Shown piece after piece: positions 55,401-62,193 of a stretch of 64,000 nt of DNA. The notes beneath the pieces are model-generated. The model was given only the letters and a program-made list of their open reading frames with translations, was not told the origin of the DNA and did no database searches. A program made the position numbers and the translations under genes. Source of the DNA: Algivirga pacifica (GTDB lineage Bacteria; Bacteroidota; Bacteroidia; Cytophagales; Flammeovirgaceae). The stretch lies in assembly GCF_039543525.1 (NCBI RefSeq), contig NZ_BAABJX010000017.1, forward strand, positions 124,001-188,000, given 5' to 3'. Position 1 is the first letter of the stretch. Each line of letters starts with the position of its first letter.

Positions 55401-55728
55401 TAGCATTTTGAACAGTGATTTCTTGGGAATCATACCCAATATAACTGAACAAGAGTATCTGAGGAAGTTGTGAAATATTGAGTTTAAAACGTCCTTCTAC
55501 ATCACTAACCGTTCCTGATGTTCCTCCTTTGATGCGAATGGTAACACCGGGAAGAGGAGCTCCAGAACTTTCAGTAACGACTCCTTGAATAGAAATACTT
55601 TGTTGATAGGTCTTTGTGTATGCCTTTGCCTCAGACAAGGGCTCCCCAGCATTTGTTGTATGGATAATATCGGGAAATAACAGTAAAAGAATAAGACCGA
55701 CAATTCCTGTAAAAAGGTGTGGTTTCAT
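52465..55728 (-). CDS. SusC/RagA-family TonB-linked outer-membrane transporter
   Basis: 1087 residues. Signal peptide, a carboxypeptidase-D-like N-terminal domain (about 48-130; GVVTESSGAPLPGVTIRIKG), TonB plug (about 135-260; IANSLSGRVAGVQIQGGGTG, VVVDGIP), then a 22-strand barrel ending in the aromatic strand GFNVNLAF. It imports oligosaccharides across the outer membrane with TonB energy and the SusD partner. It is first of the leftward SusC-SusD-DUF5009 unit and divergent from the propeller lipoprotein gene. Confidence 0.97.
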   Translation of the reverse strand: MKPHLFTGIVGLILLLLFPDIIHTTNAGEPLSEAKAYTKTYQQSISIQGVVTESSGAPLPGVTIRIKGGTSGTVSDVEGRFKLNISQLPQILLFSYIGYDSQEITVQNATTLKVVMREAVGEMDEVVVTAFGLEREKKALGYAVQEVKGDDLLQVRPTNIANSLSGRVAGVQIQGGGTGEGGSPRIVIRGMNSIAGSNDPLVVVDGIPVSGGSRSQASANGGIDYGSGLSDINPDDIKTISVLKGANAAALYGSRAANGVILITTKSGRSRKGIGVHYSLNSMYSSPMVMPAFQNEYGRMLRYQEANSQWVEPADFTSSWGASAMDGRSFVNWKGEETTYDVQENNVQDFFRTGSNNTHSLSLEGGNDKTQARFSFTHNTLKSMIPNSEIQKTNLGLSVNTALSDKLTAKAKVSYILQDAQNRPQLTDHPDNPMYGFLRMPRNIRLEDLQTYEDALGYPILWDGAGGPSQASRNQNPYWTINNNTNDDQRNRLIAMASLHYQATDWLQLMVRGGTDFSSSQKERIVAKWTAFEGGATRSKYYQTMGTGQESNIDFLVTAQKDLMLNGKSISLSGSAGGNLMKSMGRSMSHNGISFLLDDLYNISNTDVQTAGQGFSQKEIQSLYGMAQIGYENMVFLDLTARNDWSSTLPAHNRSYFYPSASLSAVWTDIFKVSSNIFSFAKTRFSWAQVGNDTSPYQMDYYYSIGPTIHGQSYGDKPWTRPNLDLKPEITTSLELGLDIRLFENRLGMDATLYKTGTVNQIISMPVTRTTGYSSIMTNAGLIENKGLEVQLTADILKKKHLEWTMGLNVARNISEVVRLDDLVPVYGLTSASTVKVQAIEGQPYGDIVGTRYARVEEGEFAGEIIVDSKGLPIVNPEPQVIGNFNPDLTGGWSNYLRYKNISLNVLLDFQMGGDIFSLTNVILSREGNAEWTVEGREEWAASEAARKEAGLTPAKWFPTGGITVGVQQEGVDENGTPIYKTNNRAVSPEDYWRSIAADDRIVAEEFLYDASFVKVREVRLTYSLPQRWLKASFLERADIALVGNNLFFLHKNTPGFDPQASYNGRGIEYSAIPTARQMGFNVNLAF

Positions 55729-56056
55729 AAGATAAAAAGGTAAGATAATAGTCTATTTTTTTAATGTGTTGAGTGGTATAGTGTAGCAATATTTTATAGG
55801 CAGGTACTTTATTATGGCCTATTATTTTACTTTTTCTTTTAGAAAAAAGAGTGCGAATAATACATAGTGTTTGAGTTTAAGGTAGGGATGTGATAATCAT
55901 TAAATATTGATTATTATTTAAATAATGGAGATGGAAGTGATTGATTTGTAATCTTTTTGAGGTACAAAATAAAAACTTTTTACTCTAGTGATTAAGTAGT
56001 CTGATCTCTTAGAGATAATCAGACTGTTTTTATTCACTATAAACAACTACTTTCAT
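55729..56056. other. Divergent promoter region of the utilisation locus
   Basis: 328 nt between the SusC gene (-) and the DUF5018 lipoprotein gene (+), AT-rich. It presumably holds both promoters. A terminator-like hairpin lies at 55998-56032 on the + side; no further element is recognised. Confidence 0.5.
55998..56032 (+). promoter_or_regulatory. Terminator-like hairpin in the 5' leader (possible attenuator)
   Basis: AGTCTGAT (55998-56005) pairs with ATCAGACT (56018-56025), extended by ctct/agag, followed by GTTTTTA. It lies 25-58 nt before the ATG at 56057. No + strand gene ends within 7.7 kb upstream, so a plain terminator has nothing to terminate; leader attenuation or an operator is more plausible. 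Confidence 0.5.
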
Positions 56057-57469
56057 ATGAAACACAAGATTGCTACGCTATGGTCTTCTAGCGTTTTTTT
56101 GGTAGCCCTACTATTTGGAATGTCTGCTTGTTCGGAGGATCCCGTAACTCCGGAAGAAACCTATCCAGCAGAACTAATAAGTTTTTCTTTTCAGGGACTA
56201 GAGTTGGAGGCTGAGGCCATCGATATTCAAGGACAGACCATCTCTGTGTTGGTTCCTTTGGGTACGGACATCACGAACTTGATCCCAATTTTCGAGATAT
56301 CAGATGTAACGACCATTAAGGACTATGCTGCAGATACGGCTTATGATTTCTCAGCTCCTTTGACGTTTACTTTGGTTGGAACTGATGGAGTCGAGAAAGT
56401 TTTTCAAATTTCTGTGATTGTTGATAATCGTCTGGCTTACGGCTTTGGTACGGTGACAGACCTTTGGGGATTGTCTCACTCAGAGCAAGGTTGGACAGAT
56501 CACAAACCATCAGGGATGGCGATTAGCGGTGACTATGTAGTCTTACTACACCGTGACGAGTCTAAGTACGAGATCTATGACCGTATGGATGGTTCTAAAA
56601 TTGGCCTGATGAATATAGAAGGAATCGGGACAGGAAGAAAGATTGCTGCAGATGATAAAGGCGTGATCTTATCTTCAAACGTAGTCGGAAAACCAGACGA
56701 TGAGTTTATTATTTACAAGTGGAATGATGTAAACGCTGCACCAGAAGTTTTCTTGAAGTGGACACACGATATTACAGAGCACTATGGAGCAGAGTCTAAG
56801 CCATGGGAAACAGCTTTGGTAGGTCATGCTGATTTTACCGTGAAGGGAGACCTTGCAGGTGATGCAGTAATTTACGCACCAGTTTCTATGACCAACATCA
56901 TTTTGCGTTGGACGGTGAAAAGTGGTGAATTGGTAAGCGAAACACCAGACAAGATTGCTTATGAGTTCTCCAACGGTAGAACAAACTGGGAAATGACGGT
57001 AGGAGTAGAGCCTGTAGGAGCTACTGATCAGGATGATATCCTTGTAAACTCTACCTTTGAAGTTGGATTGGCGGATGCGACAGGTAAAGTGAAGCACGTA
57101 TTTAGTACTAGTGAAGTATCAGGTGCAAACGAGATGAGCACATTTGAGTTTAACGGTGCTAAGTTTGTTGCATTCTTCCAGTCAGGATGGACTCAGGGAG
57201 CCCTTATGAGAGTGGTTGATATTACTAATCCTGAAATGATTGAAGCAACGGTAGAAGAGCGTCAAGAAGCGGGTTATAACTATATGCCTTTCGTTTCTGA
57301 TTGGGTGCCGCTAAAAGCAGGAGTGAGCAACGTGAATGGTACTGGTGATATTGTGATCACCGTAGATGAGGAAAATGAAGTTGCACAAGCATACCTTCTA
57401 GGAACAAATGCGGGTGTTCAAGCATTTGAGCTATCAAGAATTGCCCCTGTTGTAGAAGAGACTGAATAA
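56057..57469 (+). CDS. DUF5018 / propeller lipoprotein
   Basis: 470 residues. Lipobox MSAC (Cys25). The N-terminal DUF5018-like domain (about 35-125) has ISFSFQGLELEAEAIDIQGQ and APLTFTLVGTDGVEKVFQI. The remainder looks like a DUF4623-type beta-propeller with repeats such as PSGMAISGDYVVLLHRDESKYEIYD. It lies in the divergent + arm of the utilisation locus directly opposite SusC, the usual place of surface glycan-binding lipoproteins. Glycan binding is inferred; no enzyme residues are seen. Confidence 0.8.
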   Translation: MKHKIATLWSSSVFLVALLFGMSACSEDPVTPEETYPAELISFSFQGLELEAEAIDIQGQTISVLVPLGTDITNLIPIFEISDVTTIKDYAADTAYDFSAPLTFTLVGTDGVEKVFQISVIVDNRLAYGFGTVTDLWGLSHSEQGWTDHKPSGMAISGDYVVLLHRDESKYEIYDRMDGSKIGLMNIEGIGTGRKIAADDKGVILSSNVVGKPDDEFIIYKWNDVNAAPEVFLKWTHDITEHYGAESKPWETALVGHADFTVKGDLAGDAVIYAPVSMTNIILRWTVKSGELVSETPDKIAYEFSNGRTNWEMTVGVEPVGATDQDDILVNSTFEVGLADATGKVKHVFSTSEVSGANEMSTFEFNGAKFVAFFQSGWTQGALMRVVDITNPEMIEATVEERQEAGYNYMPFVSDWVPLKAGVSNVNGTGDIVITVDEENEVAQAYLLGTNAGVQAFELSRIAPVVEETE

Positions 57470-57484
57470 GTTTATGATAGGATT

Positions 57485-57522
57485 AAAGCCATCGTTTTGT
57501 GATAAACGGTGGCTTTATTTTT
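57485..57522 (+). terminator. Terminator of the propeller lipoprotein gene
   Basis: AAAGCCATCGTTT (57485-57497) pairs with AAACGGTGGCTTT (57504-57516) with one G-T pair, then ATTTTTT. It lies 15 nt after the stop codon. Confidence 0.88.
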
Positions 57523-57554
57523 TCCCTGTTGATCATAGAGCTAATGGAATAAAA

Positions 57555-57693
57555 GCACGAATGACAGCACAATACAGATAGTACAGGGTACCCCCATAAT
57601 ATAGGATATCCCCCATAGCACAGAGCATCGCTAATAGTACAGGGTATTACCCATAGATAAGGTATCGCCCATAGCACAGGGCACCGCCCTGTG
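57555..57693. repeat. Degenerate CATAGCACAGGG words ending in a perfect hairpin
   Basis: Repeated variants of CATAGCACAGGGTATC run up to the hairpin CACAGGGC-ACC-GCCCTGTG (57675-57693), whose right arm ends 26 nt before the GHL10 start codon. The same hairpin followed by AACAATAAA is found at 62111-62138 before the NAGPA gene. Confidence 0.8.
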
Positions 57694-57719
57694 AAACAAT
57701 AAACAACCACGACAAACTA

Positions 57720-58877
57720 ATGAAGCACACGATCTTTTTATCCCTCTTTTTTGCACTTCTACTCAGTAGTTGCAACGTCAAAGAATCACAGCCGTCCTCA
57801 GCCAGTCATAAAGAAAATATCCCTAAAAAAGAACCCTTAAGAGGTGTATGGGTAACCAATGTGGATAGCAAGGTACTGTACTCCAAAGAAAAAATAGAGG
57901 AAGCCGTAGCGCTCTGTGAGGAACTAGGCATCAATACCATTTTTATGGTGACCTGGAATAAGGCCCAAACGATGTATCGTTCCCAAGTGATGAAGGACTT
58001 TACGGGTGTAGAAATAGATCCCGAACTAGATCCTGAAAATACAGGAAGGGACCCTTTACAGGAAATGATCGAGGCCGCACACCAAAGAGGAATCAAGGTA
58101 TATGCCTGGTTCGAGTTTGGTTTCTCGTCTTCCTATAATGCCAATGGAGGAATTCTATTGGAAAAGAAGCCTCATTGGGCCTCCCTGAATAATGAAGGAA
58201 AGCTTGTGAAGAAGAATGGCTTTGAATGGATGAACGCGCTGGACCCTGAGGTACAGGACTTCATGACTTCATTGGTTCTGGAGGTGGTCAACAAATACGA
58301 GGTAGATGGGATACAAGGTGACGACCGCTTACCGGCGATGCCTTCTCAGGGCGGGTATAACCCTGGAGTGATCGAAGCTTATAAAAAAGAACACTTTGGT
58401 CAGGAGCCTCCACAATACTATAAGGATTTTGAATGGGTCAATTGGAGAGCAGAGCGCTTAAATAACTTTATGGCTTCTTTATACCAAAAGGTAAAGAAAG
58501 CGGACCCTAATTGTGTGGTTTCCATGGCTCCTTCCGTATACCCTTGGTCCAAAGAGGAGTATTTACAGGATTGGCCTACTTGGTTAAATCACGGATACGT
58601 AGATTTATTGATTCCTCAGGTATACCGTTACGATATCGATTTTTATCAACAGACGCTGGAAGCTTGTGCCTCCTACCCAATACAGGCGAAGAAAGATAAG
58701 CTATACCCGGGGATGTTGATCAAGGCAGGAAGTAAAATGCCTACGGAAGCCTTTTTTGAGCAGATGCTACAAGCCAATCGTGCCGCAGGCTTTGAAGGAG
58801 AAGTTTATTTCTTCTATGAAGGACTACACCGTTATAAGGAAATTATCAAGAAATATTATTCTGAAAAAAATATATGA
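57720..58877 (+). CDS. GHL10-type glycoside hydrolase lipoprotein
   Basis: 385 residues. Lipobox LSSC (Cys18). A single TIM-barrel domain of the family-10-like GHL10 (DUF187) group: LRGVWVTNVDSKVLYS, VYAWFEFGFSSSYN and EVDGIQGDDRLPAMP with the acidic residues likely to be catalytic, then YVDLLIPQVYRYD. It probably cleaves a surface-bound glycan at the outer membrane. The stop overlaps the next start by four bases (ATGA), so it is translationally coupled with a second GHL10 enzyme. Confidence 0.9.
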   Translation: MKHTIFLSLFFALLLSSCNVKESQPSSASHKENIPKKEPLRGVWVTNVDSKVLYSKEKIEEAVALCEELGINTIFMVTWNKAQTMYRSQVMKDFTGVEIDPELDPENTGRDPLQEMIEAAHQRGIKVYAWFEFGFSSSYNANGGILLEKKPHWASLNNEGKLVKKNGFEWMNALDPEVQDFMTSLVLEVVNKYEVDGIQGDDRLPAMPSQGGYNPGVIEAYKKEHFGQEPPQYYKDFEWVNWRAERLNNFMASLYQKVKKADPNCVVSMAPSVYPWSKEEYLQDWPTWLNHGYVDLLIPQVYRYDIDFYQQTLEACASYPIQAKKDKLYPGMLIKAGSKMPTEAFFEQMLQANRAAGFEGEVYFFYEGLHRYKEIIKKYYSEKNI

Positions 58878-60589
58878 GACACAACAGCAGTATCCTAATA
58901 CCTGTTTTTGTGGGATTGATGTCCATGTTCTTTTGGACTTGTGATACCCAAAAAGAGATGCGCTCCTCAGAAGCCAATATCCTTTCCTTTAGCATTGAGC
59001 AAGGAGGAGAGGAGGTGACCGGACTGATCAATAGCTCCAGAAATGATATCCGTTTGGAGATTCCTCATGAATGGAATATAGAAGCTTTAGCCCCAACGGT
59101 AGAAGTGTCGGCTTATGCTAACGTATCGCCTGCATCTGGAGAAGAAAAGAACTTTACAAAAGAAGTATACTATACGGTTACAGCCGAAAACGGAGATGAA
59201 AAACAATATACCGTATATGTTACCCAGCAAGCAGCGCCTCAAGAGATTGCATTGCAAGGGATGGTGTTGCCAGAACTATATCAAGAGGGAAGCATAGAAG
59301 GCACAGAAGTTTCCTTTTCCTTACCCTATGGAACAGCTCTGGATGCGGTTAAAATAAAGTTGGACCTGTCCAATGGTGTAGTGGCTACCCCTTCTTCGGG
59401 AAGTACTGTTGACTTATCAGCTCCTTTGACATTGGTGTTGGAAAAAGAGGGACAGGTAAAAGAATATACCGTCAAGGCGACTTCCGCAAGTACACAGGAG
59501 GTGGGCGTAAGAGGCGTATGGCTAACGAATGTAGCCAGTGATGCCCTGATCTCTCAATCGACGATTGACAATGCCGTAAATCGTATCGCAGACTATGGGT
59601 TCAATACCATTTTTGTGGTGACATATAACAAGAGTAATACACTTCATCCTAGTACAGTGATGCAGGAAACCGTTGGCTATCCTACTCCTGCGTCAGTGAC
59701 TTTCTATAGAGACGACTTTGATCGCTTAGCATACTTGATTGAGAAAGCCCACGCAAGAGACTTGAAAGTTATTGCTTGGTTTGAGTATGGCTTTGCCTCT
59801 CACTACGAAGGCCAACCCTCACCTATTTTAAATAAACACCCTGACTGGGCCAGTGAACAGCTCAATACATACTCTCTTAATGGGGTTACTCAGAATATTA
59901 CCCGAAAGAATAATTTTTATTGGTTAAACGGCTTCCACCCAGAGGTACAACAGTTTATGCATGACCTCATTCTGGAGGTGGTGAATAACTATGAGGTGGA
60001 TGGTATTCAGGGAGACGATCGCTTACCGGCGATGCCAATCAACGGAGGGTATGATGCGTTTACGAAAAGGCTATACAAAGAAGAAACAGGGAAAGAGGTG
60101 CCAACGTCAGATGCCGAAACACATTGGAAACAGTGGAGAGCCGATAAACTATCAGATTTCGGAGAGTGGGTATATAAAGATGTAAAAGAAGCAGACCCCA
60201 ATTGTCTGGTAACCTGGTCGCCTAGCCCAAGAGGATGGAGCTTGGATAACTACCTACAAGATTGGGAAGAGTGGCTACGACGAGGAATAGTTGACGTAGT
60301 ATCCCCTCAGCTGTACCGAAAAGAGGAACAAGGACTAGGAGCCTATACTTCCTTACTCAAAGGAGACCTAGATGTTTTGGCCCCTTACAGCAAGCATTAT
60401 TATCCAGGGATTCTCACCAGAGTAGGCGATTACATTCCATCAGATGAGTACTTGGTGAACCTGGTGCGCTACAACCGAAAGCAAGGAGTGCAAGGCGAAG
60501 TATGGTTCTTCTACGAAGCATTATGGAGCAAGCGAAAGGTCTTTCCAGCCATCTATCCGGCTCCAGCCAAGTTTCCTGAAAACCTCTAA
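58874..60589 (+). CDS. DUF5018 + GHL10 glycoside hydrolase lipoprotein
   Basis: 571 residues. Lipobox FWTC (Cys23). Two DUF5018-like beta modules (about 35-205; FSIEQGGEEVTGLINSS, GMVLPELYQEGSIEGTEVSF) precede a GHL10 barrel (about 210-560) with VRGVWLTNVASDALIS, WFEYGFASHYEG and the same EVDGIQGDDRLPAMP active-site stretch as its neighbour. The added modules may bind glycan or space the enzyme from the membrane; similar modules occur in the propeller lipoprotein of this locus. Coupled by ATGA overlap to the gene before. Substrate unknown. Confidence 0.9.
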   Translation: MRHNSSILIPVFVGLMSMFFWTCDTQKEMRSSEANILSFSIEQGGEEVTGLINSSRNDIRLEIPHEWNIEALAPTVEVSAYANVSPASGEEKNFTKEVYYTVTAENGDEKQYTVYVTQQAAPQEIALQGMVLPELYQEGSIEGTEVSFSLPYGTALDAVKIKLDLSNGVVATPSSGSTVDLSAPLTLVLEKEGQVKEYTVKATSASTQEVGVRGVWLTNVASDALISQSTIDNAVNRIADYGFNTIFVVTYNKSNTLHPSTVMQETVGYPTPASVTFYRDDFDRLAYLIEKAHARDLKVIAWFEYGFASHYEGQPSPILNKHPDWASEQLNTYSLNGVTQNITRKNNFYWLNGFHPEVQQFMHDLILEVVNNYEVDGIQGDDRLPAMPINGGYDAFTKRLYKEETGKEVPTSDAETHWKQWRADKLSDFGEWVYKDVKEADPNCLVTWSPSPRGWSLDNYLQDWEEWLRRGIVDVVSPQLYRKEEQGLGAYTSLLKGDLDVLAPYSKHYYPGILTRVGDYIPSDEYLVNLVRYNRKQGVQGEVWFFYEALWSKRKVFPAIYPAPAKFPENL

Positions 60590-60611
60590 GTATTCTGAAA
60601 GGGACTGTTCA

Positions 60612-60764
60612 TGCCGCTACACGGTGTATGTTAATTGAGCTTCACTCCATTACATGGCGTCTTGATTCGAGTTGATATGTTGTATGAGCATATATATCAA
60701 TCAACAGTTCAACTCGAATCAACGATTCAACTTAATACGACGTATTGAAATTCAACGATTCAAC
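60612..60764. repeat. Long palindromic element F
   Basis: TTGATTCGAGTTGA (60662-60675) is perfectly complementary to TCAACTCGAATCAA (60709-60722). The right side carries AATACG-A-CGTATT in the place where other copies have a GAA mini-hairpin, followed by the shared AAATTCAACGATTCAAC. The left side has CCGCTACACGG and CCATTACATGG words. It ends 7 nt before the start codon of the next gene and so may shape its leader. Confidence 0.75.
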
Positions 60765-60770
60765 AAAGAT

Positions 60771-62030
60771 ATGATTGTGAAGAAAATACCTATAGCGCTA
60801 TTCCTATCATTCTTTCTGTTCCAATGTGGCGGTCAAGAAGGAGTGAATGAGCAAGAAATCCTTTTTGCAAGCAGGGCAACACAACAAGAGCGTACGGCTT
60901 TTAAGAATAAGTTAACCGAAGAAATTATTGGTGGTGTAAGCACATCGTCTTCGGATAGCCTGAATGAGTCCGCATGGCAAGGGGCGTATTGGGGAATGGG
61001 CATGTCGCATACCCGAAATGCCGAAACAAAAGCCATCATTCAAAAAGGCTTTACAAACTATCAAAAGGGAAGCCCTGCCTATAGAAGGGGATTGCTGGAA
61101 GCTGCTTATACCTTGTATCCCAATGATTTTGTGGAAGAATGTCAAAGCGTATTGGGTCAGGAAACACACCCTAAGTTATTTGCCATGATAGCCATCTATT
61201 TGCATCGGGCAGGTGTCAATCAACCTCTTCAAGCAATATTGGAAAAACGCTTTCCTAATTATAAGGAAGAGGTCATCCTAGCGCAACTAGCTTATCACCT
61301 AAGTGGTGAGCAAAAAAAGCAATTAAATAATCGTCCGGATCTTCAGGCACTTTTTGCACATCAGCAACAACATGGGTTGCCGGTGATCTATTCATTTCAG
61401 CGTTTGTCCCGTCAGTTTCCGGGATTAGCGATTGTTCAGCGGGCTGATGGATCTTTTGTGAAGGATGAGAAAGGAAGGGTACAGACCTTTCCACAACTGG
61501 CAATGGCCGCATCGGATATGCCTTCTTTCCTTACCAATGGCAACACGCCGGAAGGTGTATTTTCTATTCAGGGAATAGGGAATTCTGAGAATGTATTTAT
61601 AGGCCCTTCTCCGACAGTGGATATGCGGATGCCTTTTGAAGCTCCCAAGCAAGAATACTTTCACAGCAAAGATACTTCTTCCTGGAGTATGGAAGATTAC
61701 CTCTCACTATTTCCTGAGGAATGGAAAACCTATACCCCGATTCAAGCAGCTTATTGGGCAGGTAAGGCAGGAAGGTCAGAGATCATTGCGCATGGCTCAA
61801 CCATTAATCCGGAGTTTTTTCAAGAAGCAAGTTTTTATCCTTTGACCCCTTCTTTGGGATGCTTAACCGCATTGGAACTGTGGGATGAGCAAACCGGAGC
61901 GTTAAAAGAATCCTCTCAGCAAGAGCTGATCGAAGCGTTTAGTGCAGAGGCAGTCACTAAGGGATATTACTATGTCATCAATTTGGATGATCAGGAAAGA
62001 AGTGTATTGCCTGAAGATCTAGTGAAATAG
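60771..62030 (+). CDS. L,D-transpeptidase-like lipoprotein
   Basis: 419 residues from the ATG at 60771, which opens a lipoprotein signal with lipobox LFQC (Cys19). An in-frame ATG at 60672 would translate the palindromic repeat and is rejected. The C-terminal part has HGSTIN (His341) and, 18 residues on, SLGCL with Cys364, the arrangement of YkuD-type L,D-transpeptidases. The N-terminal 230 residues are helical and unfamiliar. It could act on peptidoglycan peptides or be a derived member with another role. It lies in the + arm of the utilisation locus. Confidence 0.7.
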   Translation: MIVKKIPIALFLSFFLFQCGGQEGVNEQEILFASRATQQERTAFKNKLTEEIIGGVSTSSSDSLNESAWQGAYWGMGMSHTRNAETKAIIQKGFTNYQKGSPAYRRGLLEAAYTLYPNDFVEECQSVLGQETHPKLFAMIAIYLHRAGVNQPLQAILEKRFPNYKEEVILAQLAYHLSGEQKKQLNNRPDLQALFAHQQQHGLPVIYSFQRLSRQFPGLAIVQRADGSFVKDEKGRVQTFPQLAMAASDMPSFLTNGNTPEGVFSIQGIGNSENVFIGPSPTVDMRMPFEAPKQEYFHSKDTSSWSMEDYLSLFPEEWKTYTPIQAAYWAGKAGRSEIIAHGSTINPEFFQEASFYPLTPSLGCLTALELWDEQTGALKESSQQELIEAFSAEAVTKGYYYVINLDDQERSVLPEDLVK

Positions 62031-62054
62031 TGCAGGGTATCGATAGGATAGGGC

Positions 62055-62129
62055 GCTGATAGCACAAGGCACCAATAGCACAGGGCACCAATAGCACAGG
62101 GCACCAATAGCACAGGGCACCGCCCTGTG
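62055..62129. repeat. 16-bp tandem repeat ending in the ACC hairpin
   Basis: Three exact copies of ACCAATAGCACAGGGC (62071-62118) and one degenerate copy before them, then the right arm of CACAGGGC-ACC-GCCCTGTG (62111-62129). It has the same ending as the repeat before the first GHL10 gene. Confidence 0.9.
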
Positions 62130-62139
62130 TAACAATAAA

Positions 62140-62190
62140 ACACAACTAAACAACATCAACGAGCGAAGCTCAACTAAACACCATCAACAA
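62140..62190. repeat. Half copy of palindromic element E
   Basis: Contains ACAACTAAACAACATCAACG, GAGC-GAA-GCTC and AACTAAACACCATCAACA, matching the right arm of the element at 42453-42579 without its left arm. It ends 3 nt before the NAGPA start codon. Confidence 0.75.
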
Positions 62191-62193
62191 AAA

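Noticed and set aside
60672..60770. Upstream start of the L,D-transpeptidase-like gene
   Set aside because: The extra residues translate palindromic element F and precede a good lipoprotein signal at 60771.
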